A stretch of 16,355 bases of DNA from Acidimicrobiia bacterium. GTDB lineage: Bacteria; Actinomycetota; Acidimicrobiia; Acidimicrobiales; SZUA-35. The translations under genes were made by a program, and so were the position numbers. Below are positions 7,489 to 14,770 of this stretch, piece after piece. The notes under the pieces were generated by a model. The model ran no database searches, was not told where the DNA came from, and worked only from the letters and a program-made list of their open reading frames with translations. The stretch is from NCBI GenBank assembly GCA_029857855.1, contig JAOUGG010000006.1, positions 1-16,355 of the forward strand, read 5' to 3'. Position 1 is the stretch's first letter, and every line of letters begins with the position of its first letter.

Positions 7489-8961
7489 TTACTCGCCGAA
7501 CAGCTCGTTGTAGTCATCGAGCTGCTGTTGCGCCTCCGCCTGGGCTGAGGCCATACGCTCGGCCACGTCGACGTCGTTGACGAGAACGTCCTCGATGGCT
7601 GCGGTCACGACGTCGCGGATGGCCACGAAGTTGCCGACCAGCGCTCCGGTCGCCGCCGGGGTGTCGGCGGCGGCGTCGAGCTGGTCGGAGGCCACCGCCG
7701 AGTTCGGGCTCTCGTTGTACCAGCCTTCCTCCTCCAGCAGGGCGACGGCCGAGTTGGTGATCGGGATGTAACCGGTCAGCTGATGCCAGGCCGCGGCGTT
7801 CTCGGGATTGGAGAAGAAGTTCAGGAAGGCCAGGGCGCCGTCCTCCTCGGTCTCCGACAGACCATTCGCCAGCCACAGGGTGGCGCCGCCGATGAGGTTG
7901 CCCTCATAGGCGATGTCCTGGTTGTAGGGCATGAACGAGGACTTGACCTCGAAGCCGTTGTCGACGCCGGCCTGGGTGAGGGCGGTGGTGTCGGACGACG
8001 AGTAGATCAGCATGGCCACGTTCTGGGCCTGGAAGGCGGCCGAGGTGCCGTCCCAGTCGCGCTGGACGCCGGTGTAGACGTAATTGCCGGAGTTCTCGAG
8101 GTCGCTCCACCACTGGATGTAGTCGATGGCCTCGGGCGAATCGAGGAAGATCTCGGTGGCCCGACCGCTGCGGCCATTGTCGTTGTTGACCAGATCGACG
8201 CCCATCTGACCGAGCGACTGCTCGTAGAACCAGCCGTGGTTGGGCCAGGTGATGCAGCCTTCGGACGGGGCGTCGGGCAGGGCCATGATCGCCTCACACG
8301 CCGCCTCGACCTCGGCCCATGTGGCCGGAGGCTCGGTGATCCCGGCCTCGTTCAGGATGTCCATGTTCGAGAACATCGTGGTCGACGAGGTGTTCCACGG
8401 CATCGAATAGAGCTGACCGTCGATGGTGTAGTACTTCGTGGCGGCCGACACCACGTCGCCCAGTACCACCGGCTCACCCAGGATTTCGGTCCGGTCACCG
8501 ATGGCCTCGGTCACCGACTTGAAGATGGGGTTGCCGTCGCCGTCGACGGCATCGAGCGCCTCCTGGGTGGCGGCCTCGAAGAAGTGGATGATCTCCGGCG
8601 GGTTGCCGTCCTCGATCGCCAGCTGAGCCTGCTCGAACACGGTGTTGTAGGAGTCGAACTCGGTCACCACGACGTTGTACTCGGGGTGGAGCTCGTTGAA
8701 GTCGGCCGCCCGGTCACGGGTGAAGCCGAGGCGGGCGTCGTCGCTGAAGGCGATCCACATCTCGATGGTGGCGGCATCGCCGGCGGCCTCCGAGTCGCCG
8801 TCGCTCTCGTCGCCGGAGTCGGCTGCAGTGTCGTCGGTGGACGCTGTGGTGTCGGTTGTGTCGTCGCCGGCGTCGGTGGCGTTATCGGCGCTGTCATCGC
8901 TGCCACCGCAGGCCGCGGCCAGCATGGCCAGCACGAGCAGAAGGGCCAGTATCCGTTTCAT
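7489..8961 (-). CDS. ugpB: ABC transporter substrate-binding lipoprotein, UgpB-like
   Basis: This is the extracytoplasmic solute receptor of the ugp importer, 490 residues long. A classic lipoprotein signal MKRILALLLVLAMLAAAC puts the lipidated Cys at 18. An Asp/Ser/Thr-rich acidic tether (~19-68) follows, typical of actinobacterial binding lipoproteins. The mature domain begins with IEMWIAFSDD, and the pattern GNPPEIIHFFEAATQEA corresponds to the G-N-A-P-A-I-x-Q-V-x-E-x-G-T segment of UgpB, matching a family 1 (SBP_bac_1/8) fold. A strong GGGGGAGA Shine-Dalgarno sequence precedes ATG 8961. It is the first gene of a three-gene operon that lacks ugpC and ugpQ, so the ATPase must be encoded elsewhere, perhaps a shared MsiK-type protein. 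Ligand identity (glycerol-3-phosphate, glycerophosphocholine or another) cannot be settled from sequence. Confidence 0.9.
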   Translation of the reverse strand: MKRILALLLVLAMLAAACGGSDDSADNATDAGDDTTDTTASTDDTAADSGDESDGDSEAAGDAATIEMWIAFSDDARLGFTRDRAADFNELHPEYNVVVTEFDSYNTVFEQAQLAIEDGNPPEIIHFFEAATQEALDAVDGDGNPIFKSVTEAIGDRTEILGEPVVLGDVVSAATKYYTIDGQLYSMPWNTSSTTMFSNMDILNEAGITEPPATWAEVEAACEAIMALPDAPSEGCITWPNHGWFYEQSLGQMGVDLVNNDNGRSGRATEIFLDSPEAIDYIQWWSDLENSGNYVYTGVQRDWDGTSAAFQAQNVAMLIYSSSDTTALTQAGVDNGFEVKSSFMPYNQDIAYEGNLIGGATLWLANGLSETEEDGALAFLNFFSNPENAAAWHQLTGYIPITNSAVALLEEEGWYNESPNSAVASDQLDAAADTPAATGALVGNFVAIRDVVTAAIEDVLVNDVDVAERMASAQAEAQQQLDDYNELFGE

Positions 8962-8980
8962 CTCGGTCTCCCCCGAATTT

Positions 8981-9008
8981 GATAGTTGATCGATAGTTAT
9001 GAATGTAG
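8981..9008 (-). promoter_or_regulatory. ugpB promoter/operator candidate with 11-bp-period direct repeat
   Basis: GATAGTT occurs at 8981-8987 and again at 8992-8998, about one helical turn apart, 20 bp upstream of the ugpB start. On the minus strand, TACATT just upstream (about 9003-9008) fits a TAnnnT -10 box, so the repeat would lie at or just after the transcription start, a usual place for a repressor site. The regulator is unknown. Confidence 0.35.
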
Positions 9009-9237
9009 GCGATTCAGCTTAGTTCCACGGAGACGGCCGAGCCGCCACGGCCTCGAACTTTTGGAAGTCGACGCCCCCGCTGCGCACTCCGGCACCCCCG
9101 CTCCTCCTCGAACTTTGCAAGCCGACGCCCCCCTGACGGGGTCTCAGACGCGAAAAGCTCGGCTTCAGGGGGAGGTCAGGCTCCAGAACTGTTGAGGGAG
9201 GGGCGTGCTCGGGGCCGTGGCTGGATCCGCCGGCGAC
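9009..9237. other. Non-coding stretch with imperfect direct repeat and inverted repeat
   Basis: No gene is supported here. A ~27-bp unit recurs: CCTCGAACTTTTGGAAGTCG at 9051-9070 and CCTCGAACTTTGCAAGCCG at 9106-9124, both continuing into ACGCCCCC, with starts 55 bp apart. Each copy can fold into a small CGAACTT/AAG-CG stem. CCCCCTGA (9129-9136) and TCAGGGGG (9165-9172) form an 8-bp inverted repeat around a 28-nt loop. The stretch separates the divergent ugpB and amidase-like genes and could bind a regulator of either. Alternatively it is a decayed short repeat. Confidence 0.45.
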
Positions 9238-9243
9238 TACGTT
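9238..9243 (+). promoter_or_regulatory. -10 box (TACGTT) for the amidase-like gene, leaderless start
   Basis: TACGTT fits TAnnnT and ends 7 nt before ATG 9251, with no Shine-Dalgarno sequence between them. It favours ATG 9251 over the in-frame TTG at 9242, which would overlap the box. Confidence 0.5.
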
Positions 9244-9250
9244 GGGTGCC

Positions 9251-10876
9251 ATGGTCACTGCCGTCGACTCCTCCGCTTCGCCCGAACCCGACATCACCTT
9301 CCACGACGACATCGAGGGCTACTGCGACGCGCTGAGCTACCGGCCCGGCGAGACGGTCGGGTTTCACGTGTCGACGCGGGCGCCGCGGTGGTCGATCACC
9401 GTCGAGCGGTGGGGTGCCGGGCGGGAGACGGTGTGGTCCGCATCGGACCTGCCCGGGGTGTACATCCCGGCCCCGGACGACGCCGACCGCCATGGCTGCC
9501 GGTGGCCGGTGACCGCCGAGGTGACCGTCGGGGCCAATTGGCGATCGGGGTTCTACCTGGCGACGCTGACCGCGCACGGCGCCGAACCGGGCCGGGACGT
9601 GGCTCACACGGGCTTCGTGGTCCGTGCGGGCGCGGGCTCGGCCGCCCTGGACGACGGGCCTCCTGCGCTGCTCCTGGTGCTCGCCACCAACACCTGGAAC
9701 GCCTACAACACCTGGGGCGGCGCGAGCCTTTACACCGGCGGGCGGCAGGTGGCGTTCGCCCGCCCGTGGAGCCGGGGCATGTTGTGCCGCCCGGCGACCG
9801 AACGTGACGACCGCAAGGCCCGCCCCACCCGGTGGGCGGAGGAGGCCGACGTCGACGGCGAGATCTTCCAGCGGTACCGGCTGGAACGAGGCTACGCCCC
9901 GTCGATCGGCTCGTCCGGGTGGTACCTCTACGAGCGGCGTTTCGTGGAGTGGGCCGAGGCCAACGGTCACCGGATCGACTACGCGGTGTCGTCCGATCTG
10001 GAACACCACCCCGATGTGCTCGACGGCTACACCACCGTGGTGTCGGTCGGTCACGACGAGTACTGGTCGGCCGCCCAACGCGACGCCGTTGAGGCCCACG
10101 TCCGGCACGGCGGACGGTTCGTCAGCTTCTCCGGCAACACGATGTTCTGGCAGGTCCGCCTGGAGAACGTCTCAGTCGACGGGCGCGACACCGGCCGCGA
10201 CACCATGGTCTGCCACAAGTACTCGGCCCACGAGACCGACCCGGTGGTGGCCGAGGGCCGACCGGGGGAGATGACCGGCATGTTCGCCGATCCCCTGGTC
10301 GGTCGACCGGAGGCCGCGTTCCTCGGGGGCGGCTCGGCGTGGGGGCTGTATGTCCGCTTCGGCCGCTCGGTGGCCCGGGGCTCCGGGGCGTTCACCGTCC
10401 ATCGGCACGACCACTGGCTGCTCGAAGGCACCGGTCTTGGCTACGGCGACCTGCTCGGCGCCACCCACGGCTGTGTCGGCTACGAGACGCTCGGCTGCCG
10501 GATCCAGCTCGACGAAACCCACATGCCCGTGCGCCGGGGCGGCGACCACACCCCCGACGACATGACGATCGTGGCGTGGACGCCCTCGTCGAACCTCGGT
10601 GTCGACGAGTACCCGAAGTCGATCTCGGCGCTGTCGGCTCAGGGCGATCTCGAGTTCATCGCCGAGCGCATCCACGGCGATCTGAGCGAACGTTCCCTGG
10701 CCCTCGCCCGGTACGGCACCGCCATCCTGGCCGAGGTGTACCCGTTCGGCCCCGACGCCGGTCAGGTGGTCACCATCGGCACCACCGACTGGGTGTTCGG
10801 TCTGCCCGACGACCCGGCGGTGGCCCGGGTCACGGCCAACGCGCTGCGGGGACCGACCGGCGACGGCGGACGCTAG
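9251..10876 (+). CDS. N,N-dimethylformamidase large-subunit-like protein (DMFA2_C family)
   Basis: 541 residues from ATG 9251. The region from ~138 on is recognisable as the catalytic part of the N,N-dimethylformamidase beta subunit family: LATNTWNAYNTWGGASLY (144-161), YERRFVEWAEANGH (227-240), and SVGHDEYWS near 265-273, followed by a GGRFVSFSGNTMFW segment. In the Paracoccus enzyme, as I recall, a mononuclear iron is held by Tyr, His and Glu with His-x-Glu spacing; Tyr152, His268 and Glu270 are the obvious equivalents here. The N-terminal ~130 residues look like a beta-sandwich domain (RPGETVGFHVSTRAP). The protein is shorter than the ~760-residue characterised subunit, and no small alpha-subunit gene lies alongside. 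Hydrolysis of an amide is therefore plausible, but dimethylformamide as substrate is not shown. Eleven bases separate its stop from the next gene. No signal peptide was seen, so a cytoplasmic location is expected. Confidence 0.85.
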   Translation: MVTAVDSSASPEPDITFHDDIEGYCDALSYRPGETVGFHVSTRAPRWSITVERWGAGRETVWSASDLPGVYIPAPDDADRHGCRWPVTAEVTVGANWRSGFYLATLTAHGAEPGRDVAHTGFVVRAGAGSAALDDGPPALLLVLATNTWNAYNTWGGASLYTGGRQVAFARPWSRGMLCRPATERDDRKARPTRWAEEADVDGEIFQRYRLERGYAPSIGSSGWYLYERRFVEWAEANGHRIDYAVSSDLEHHPDVLDGYTTVVSVGHDEYWSAAQRDAVEAHVRHGGRFVSFSGNTMFWQVRLENVSVDGRDTGRDTMVCHKYSAHETDPVVAEGRPGEMTGMFADPLVGRPEAAFLGGGSAWGLYVRFGRSVARGSGAFTVHRHDHWLLEGTGLGYGDLLGATHGCVGYETLGCRIQLDETHMPVRRGGDHTPDDMTIVAWTPSSNLGVDEYPKSISALSAQGDLEFIAERIHGDLSERSLALARYGTAILAEVYPFGPDAGQVVTIGTTDWVFGLPDDPAVARVTANALRGPTGDGGR

Positions 10877-10879
10877 CCT
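10874..10879 (+). promoter_or_regulatory. Possible -10 box (TAGCCT) upstream of the YbaK-type gene
   Basis: TAGCCT overlaps the TAG stop of the previous gene and lies 8 nt before ATG 10888. It may give this gene its own leaderless transcript, although read-through from the preceding gene is equally possible. Confidence 0.35.
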
Positions 10880-10887
10880 GTCGGGCT

Positions 10888-11367
10888 ATGAGTTCATCCG
10901 TTGACCGAGTACTCGCCGCCGCGGCCGCAGCCGGACTGAACGTCGAGGTGGTCGAGTTCCCCGACGGCACCCGCACCGCCGACGATGCGGCGGCGGCCGT
11001 CGGCTGCAAGGTCGATCAGATCGTCAAGTCGATGATCTTCGCCGCCGGCGACGAGCGGGAGATCGTGCTCGCGCTCACCAGCGGCGCCAACCAGGTCGAC
11101 AGCAACCGCCTTGCCGCCCTTGCCGGCGTCGACGCCTGCCATCGGGCAACGGCCGACGAGGTCCGATCAGCCACCGGGTTCGCCATCGGCGGCGTTGCCC
11201 CGATCGGTCATCTGTCGCCGCTGCGAACCTGGATCGATCCGCACCTGCTGACCTTCGACGAGATCTGGGCCGCGGCCGGGAGCCCCCGGCATGTGTTCGC
11301 GGTGGCACCGTCACGCCTGGTGGAGCTCGCCGCCGCGACGGCGGCCGACTTCACCGTCACCGGCTAA
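10888..11367 (+). CDS. YbaK/EbsC (ProX)-type aminoacyl-tRNA deacylase
   Basis: A 159-residue single-domain protein of the YbaK/INS superfamily, whose members hydrolyse mischarged aminoacyl-tRNA in trans, for example Cys-tRNA-Pro or Ala-tRNA-Pro. Visible features are VDQIVKSMIF with the conserved Lys at 47, LTSGANQVDSNRLAAL (63-78), and the glycine-rich GGVAPIGH segment at 101-108, which forms the substrate pocket in the family. The usual first basic residue after I-G in YbaK (G-Q-K) is His108 here, so the cognate amino acid cannot be assigned. Length is typical for the family. ATG 10888 is 11 nt after the amidase-like gene, so the two may share a transcript. A link between them is not obvious. 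Confidence 0.88.
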   Translation: MSSSVDRVLAAAAAAGLNVEVVEFPDGTRTADDAAAAVGCKVDQIVKSMIFAAGDEREIVLALTSGANQVDSNRLAALAGVDACHRATADEVRSATGFAIGGVAPIGHLSPLRTWIDPHLLTFDEIWAAAGSPRHVFAVAPSRLVELAAATAADFTVTG

Positions 11368-11371
11368 CCCA

Positions 11372-11414
11372 GGGCGGGCTTTCGAGCGGTCGTCGCTGGG
11401 CTCGCAACCCGCCC
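11372..11414 (+). terminator. Hairpin after the YbaK-type gene
   Basis: GGGCGGG (11372-11378) pairs with CCCGCCC (11408-11414), and inside it CGAGC pairs with GCTCG, giving a two-part stem 5 nt after the stop codon. It lacks a T-tract, so it may stop transcription weakly or simply protect the 3' end. Confidence 0.45.
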
Positions 11415-11454
11415 GCCGTTCAAGAATCGAGGGCTTCCCGCCGACGGTGTCGGT

Positions 11455-11934
11455 ATGACCCCCTCGGCCCCCGATGCCACGCCCTTCTCCGATCAGGACT
11501 GGAACGACCTGGAGGGCCTCGTCGACGACCGCCTTGCCGTCGCCTCGGGTCTGCTCGGCATCGCCCTCATCGAGGTCGACCCCCGGGAGTGGGAGACGGC
11601 GGTGGATCGGCTCGTCGAACACCTCGACGCCGAGGATCACACCGCCCGCACCGACGGCCACCGGTTCGTGATCGTGCGCAACCCGCTCACCGGCCCGGCC
11701 GAAATGGAGGGTCTCGGGCTCCGCATCGCCGACTCGTTCCCGCCGCCGTCGAGCACGGAAGAGGATCGGTTCGAGCGGGCGTCGGTGAATATCGGTGTGG
11801 TCACCGGCCGGCGAGGCGACAAGGCCCGCACGCTGCTACGCCACGTGCAGTTCGGGCTGGAGGACGCCAAGACGATCGGGCTGTCCATGGTCGCTGTCGA
11901 CGACGGTCCACGCCTCCTCGACTCGCTCCCGTAG
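11455..11934 (+). CDS. Small degenerate GGDEF-domain protein
   Basis: A 159-residue protein with the weak outline of a diguanylate cyclase domain and little else. The GGDEF loop position reads DGHRF (67-71) followed by VIVRNP. Then come ASVNIGVVTG (109-118), which matches the family's V-S-I-G-V-A strand, and LLRHVQFGLEDAKTIGLSMVAVDD (127-150), which matches the L-L-x-x-A-D-x-A-L-Y-x-A-K-x-x-G-R-N-x-V helix and strand. The metal- and GTP-binding Gly-Gly-Asp-Glu residues are missing, so cyclic-di-GMP synthesis is not expected. A binding or scaffold role is possible. The N-terminus (1-60) is acidic and has no membrane segment. ATG 11455 has neither a clear Shine-Dalgarno sequence nor a clear -10 box. 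It converges on lysS with 44 bp between stops. Family call is by eye; the alternative is an unrelated small cytoplasmic protein. Confidence 0.65.
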   Translation: MTPSAPDATPFSDQDWNDLEGLVDDRLAVASGLLGIALIEVDPREWETAVDRLVEHLDAEDHTARTDGHRFVIVRNPLTGPAEMEGLGLRIADSFPPPSSTEEDRFERASVNIGVVTGRRGDKARTLLRHVQFGLEDAKTIGLSMVAVDDGPRLLDSLP

Positions 11935-11955
11935 GTTCGGGTCGCAGCCGGAACC
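11934..11955. terminator. Possible stem between convergent GGDEF-like and lysS genes
   Basis: GGTTC and GAACC, extended inward by GG/CC past one mismatch, form a stem of about 8 bp immediately after the stop codon at 11934. CCGGGCCCGG (11954-11963) is a further palindrome. No T-tract is present, so the terminator role is weakly supported. Confidence 0.3.
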
Positions 11956-11978
11956 GGGCCCGGCCTCGCCGATGCCGG

Positions 11979-13402
11979 TCAGGCCTCCGGTCGAAGTGTC
12001 GGAAAGAGAACGACGTCGCGGATGTTGGTGGCGCCGGTCAGCACCATGACCACACGGTCCATGCCGATGCCCAGGCCGCCGGTGGGCGGCAGGCCGTAGT
12101 CGAGGGCCCGCAGGTAGTCCTCGTCGACTACCATGGCCTCGTCGTCGCCGGCCTCCTTCTGACGGACCTGGTCCTCGAATCGGGCCCGCTGTTCCTCGGG
12201 ATCGACGAGCTCGGAGAAGGCGTTGCACAGCTCACGTCCGGCGACCACGGCCTCGAACCGCTCGGTGAACCCGGGCAGTTCACGGTGGTCGCGCGACAGC
12301 GGCGACACCTCCTTGGGGTAGTCGGTGACGAACACCGGTCCCCACAGATCGGGCTCGACCGTCTTCTCGTAGAGCTCAAGGATGAGTTTGCCCTGGCCGT
12401 AGGAGTCCTTGACCTCGACGCCGTGGCGTTCGGCCACCGCCCGCAGTTCGCCAAGATCCTGGGTGACGCCGACCCGCTCGCCGGTCGCCTCCTCGATCAG
12501 ATCGACCATCGAGGCTCGGCGCCACGGCGTGGTCAGGTCCAGGTCGCGCCCGCCGTAGGTGATCGTCGTCGAGCCGCAGATCTCGGTGGCGAGGTGGGCG
12601 ATCAGCTCCTCGGTCAACGCCATCATGTCGCTGAAGTCGCCGTAGGCCTGGTACAGCTCGAGCATCGTGAACTCGGGGTTGTGGCGTGGGCTGATGCCCT
12701 CGTTGCGGAATACCCGGCTCATCTCGAACACCCGCTCGAGCCCGCCGACCACCAGCCTTTTGAGGTACAGCTCGGGGGCGATCCGGAGGTAGAGCTCGAG
12801 ATCGAGTGCGTTGTGGTGGGTGGTGAACGGCCGGGCCGCCGCGCCCCCCGGTATGGGATGGAACACGGGGGTCTCGACCTCGATGAAACCCCGGTCCTCC
12901 AGCCACCGTCGGCTGAGCGACATGATGCGGGACCGGGCGACGAAGATCTCCCGGCTCTCGGGCGTGACCCACAGATCGACGTAGCGCTGGCGGTACCGGA
13001 CGTCGGTGTCGGTGAGGCCGTGGAACTTGTCGGGGAACGATCGCCGGGCCTTCGCCAGCAGCTCCCAGCTCTCGACCTTGACCGACAGCTCGCCCTTGCG
13101 GGTCTTCATCACCTCGCCCGAGACCCCGATCCAGTCGCCGAGCGACAGGACTCGTCGAAATCGGGGGTGACCTTGGCCGGGGCGAAGAGCTGGATCCGGC
13201 CGCCCGAGTCCTGGAGCGTGCCGAACGCCAGCTTGCCTTGGACCCGGCGCAGCATCAGCCGGCCGGCCACGGTGGCCTTGACCCCGGTCTCGGCCCCGTC
13301 ATCGATGTGGTCGTAGGCGGCCCGCAGCTCGGCCGACGTGGTGTCGGGCTCGAAGCGGTAGGGCACGGTCACGGGGGCGCCGCTGGTCTCGGTGTTGGTC
13401 AC
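11979..13402 (-). CDS. lysS: Lysyl-tRNA synthetase class II, interrupted by a one-base frameshift
   Basis: LysRS charges tRNA-Lys. Two adjacent minus-strand frames together give one normal enzyme of about 474 residues. The first (13402 to about 13151) encodes the OB-fold anticodon-binding domain: TGVKATVAGRLMLRRVQGKLAF, GRIQLFAPAKVT. The second (about 13148 to 11979) continues LSLGDWIGVSGEVMKTRKGELSVKV and then has class II motif 1, motif 2 (FRNEGISPRHNPEFTMLELY) and motif 3 (GLGIGMDRVVMVLTGATNIRDVVLFP). The frames meet at 13149-13150, where GAG and CTG codons are separated by only two bases; one missing base would restore a continuous gene (D-E-[F/S]-L-S-L-G-D-W). No slippery heptamer is present. 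Because the gene is normally essential and otherwise intact, a sequencing or assembly error is the likeliest cause; a recent null mutation compensated by another LysRS is the alternative. GTG 13402 has a -10 box 7 nt upstream. Confidence 0.9.
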
Positions 13403-13409
13403 GGGCCTG

Positions 13410-13415
13410 AGGATA
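13410..13415 (-). promoter_or_regulatory. -10 box (TATCCT) for lysS, leaderless start
   Basis: On the minus strand TATCCT fits TAnnnT and lies 7 nt before GTG 13402, with no Shine-Dalgarno sequence. It supports GTG 13402 as the lysS start and separate transcription from the MFS gene upstream. Confidence 0.55.
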
Positions 13416-13426
13416 GCGGTGCCCCC

Positions 13427-13485
13427 GTCCAAGCATCCCCGGATTCCCGTAGCAATATCCGGGTCTGGACCTCGCGTTTTGCTAC
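13427..13485 (-). terminator. Two mutually exclusive hairpins between the MFS gene and lysS
   Basis: One stem pairs GTCCA (13427-13431) plus CCCGGAT (13438-13444) with ATCCGGG (13457-13463) plus TGGAC (13466-13470). Another pairs GTAGCAA (13449-13455) with TTGCTAC (13479-13485), the latter including the MFS stop codon. They interleave, so both cannot form fully at once. No T-tract follows in the minus direction; the T-run at 13477-13480 is on the plus strand. The likely role is a 3' end structure of the MFS transcript. Confidence 0.4.
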
Positions 13486-14765
13486 AGATCTCCGGGGGAA
13501 TCTTTGAGGAGCAGGTAGGTGGCGGCGCCGAGTGAGGAGGCCAGGCAGGTGACGACGAGCGTCGTCGAATAGCCGAACCGGTCGATGAGGACACCGGCCG
13601 TCGGGGGACCGACGAACCCGCCAAGACCGGCCGCCGTGTAGAGCGCGCCGAGGACGCCGCCGAGCCCGGCCACACCGAACAACTGGGCCGCCACCACGGG
13701 CGACAGGGCGATGAACCCGCCGTAGGCCACACCGAGCACGAGGGCGAAGACCACGAGCTGCCAGTACCGGTCGGCTGCGGTCAACCAGACGAGATAGCTG
13801 GCCGCCATCGTGGCCAACGAACCGTAGAACAGGTTCATCGGTTCCACCCTGGTGGCCACCACGCCCAAGCCGAGTCGACCGACCACCGAACTCAGCCCGA
13901 TGAGGCCGACGAGCAGGCCTCCGGAGCCGTCGATCCCCCGCTCGGCCACGTAGTCGGCCATGAACACAAACGGCACGAACAGCCCCGACGAGGTGAAGAG
14001 GATCGCCACGTAGAGCACGAGGAACGAGCGAGACGATCGGATCCGGGCCAGCAGCGGACCGCCCGAGGTTCCGTCGGCGCCGTCGGCGATCGGGGGCCGG
14101 CGGGCCCCGACGGCGGCCAACGCCAGCAGCACAGCCGCGGCGCCGGCCAGGTACAGATAGGTTTGGCGCCAGCCGTGGCGTTCGATCAGACGCTCGGTGA
14201 GCGGCGCCACAACCAAGGTGCCGGCCCCGATCCCGGCCACGGCGAATCCGACGGCGGTCGACCGATGACGATCGAACCAGGCGCCCACCGTGGCCACCAT
14301 CGGCACGTAGCCGCAGGCCACACCGATCCCGACACCCAGGCCGTAGGTGACGTAGCCGACGACGATCGAGTCGACCTGCGAGGTGACCACCAGCCCGATG
14401 ACGAGTGCGACGGCACCGACGAGGAGGACGGGACGCGGACCGAACCGATCGGCGGCACGACCCGACACCACGCCGAGCCCGAAGTAGAGCAGGGTCGTGA
14501 TGGAGAAGACTAGTGCGATGGCGCCCCGGTCGGCGTCGAACTCATCGGCCATCGGCCGGAAGAACGAGCCGAAGCTGTAGGCAACGCCGAACACGGTGAA
14601 CGTCGACAGGAACGTGGCCGCCGCCACCCACCACCCGGCCGCCGAGTCGAGCGTCGGCGTGCCGGGCGCCGCTGCCCTCACCGGCGTCGAAAACGGGTGG
14701 AATCGACCGAAGGTGGCCGCTTTCGCCCGCGAACGCGAGCCGGGCTCACGTGTCCGCCACCACAT
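13482..14765 (-). CDS. MFS transporter, monocarboxylate/oxalate-formate (OFA)-like
   Basis: A 427-residue inner-membrane permease with about twelve membrane helices. MFS motif A in the loop after the second helix reads GRAADRFGPRPVLLVG (about 100-115). The segment GVGIGVACGYVPMVATVGAWFDRHRSTAVGFAVAGIGAG is typical of the monocarboxylate porter/oxalate-formate antiporter branch, where A-W-F-x-x-R-R-x-x-A is conserved. A substrate such as a small carboxylate is an inference from family only. The first ~42 residues before helix 1 are Arg/Ser/Pro-rich and atypical, so the real start may be further in, for example GTG at 14681 (TPVRAAAPG). ATG 14765 is the longest choice and has an inverted repeat directly upstream. 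The gene lies in line with nadC and lysS, but intergenic hairpins on both sides suggest separate transcription. Confidence 0.85.
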   Translation of the reverse strand: MWWRTREPGSRSRAKAATFGRFHPFSTPVRAAAPGTPTLDSAAGWWVAAATFLSTFTVFGVAYSFGSFFRPMADEFDADRGAIALVFSITTLLYFGLGVVSGRAADRFGPRPVLLVGAVALVIGLVVTSQVDSIVVGYVTYGLGVGIGVACGYVPMVATVGAWFDRHRSTAVGFAVAGIGAGTLVVAPLTERLIERHGWRQTYLYLAGAAAVLLALAAVGARRPPIADGADGTSGGPLLARIRSSRSFLVLYVAILFTSSGLFVPFVFMADYVAERGIDGSGGLLVGLIGLSSVVGRLGLGVVATRVEPMNLFYGSLATMAASYLVWLTAADRYWQLVVFALVLGVAYGGFIALSPVVAAQLFGVAGLGGVLGALYTAAGLGGFVGPPTAGVLIDRFGYSTTLVVTCLASSLGAATYLLLKDSPGDL

Positions 14766-14770
14766 CTAGG

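Noticed and set aside
7783..8982. Plus-strand open frame of about 399 codons opposite ugpB
   Set aside because: Antisense to a clear UgpB lipoprotein and of biased composition.
9019..9312. Minus-strand 97-codon frame containing a repeated GGV-x-x-Q peptide
   Set aside because: The peptide repeat only reflects the DNA direct repeat; the frame overlaps the start of the amidase-like gene and has no good start signal.
13140..13160. Programmed -1 frameshift in lysS
   Set aside because: No slippery heptamer or downstream stimulatory hairpin was seen, and LysRS is not known to use recoding.
11589..13316. Plus-strand open frame (about 575 codons) covering the GGDEF-like gene end and opposite lysS
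   Set aside because: It is mostly the antisense of LysRS catalytic motifs and no family is recognisable.
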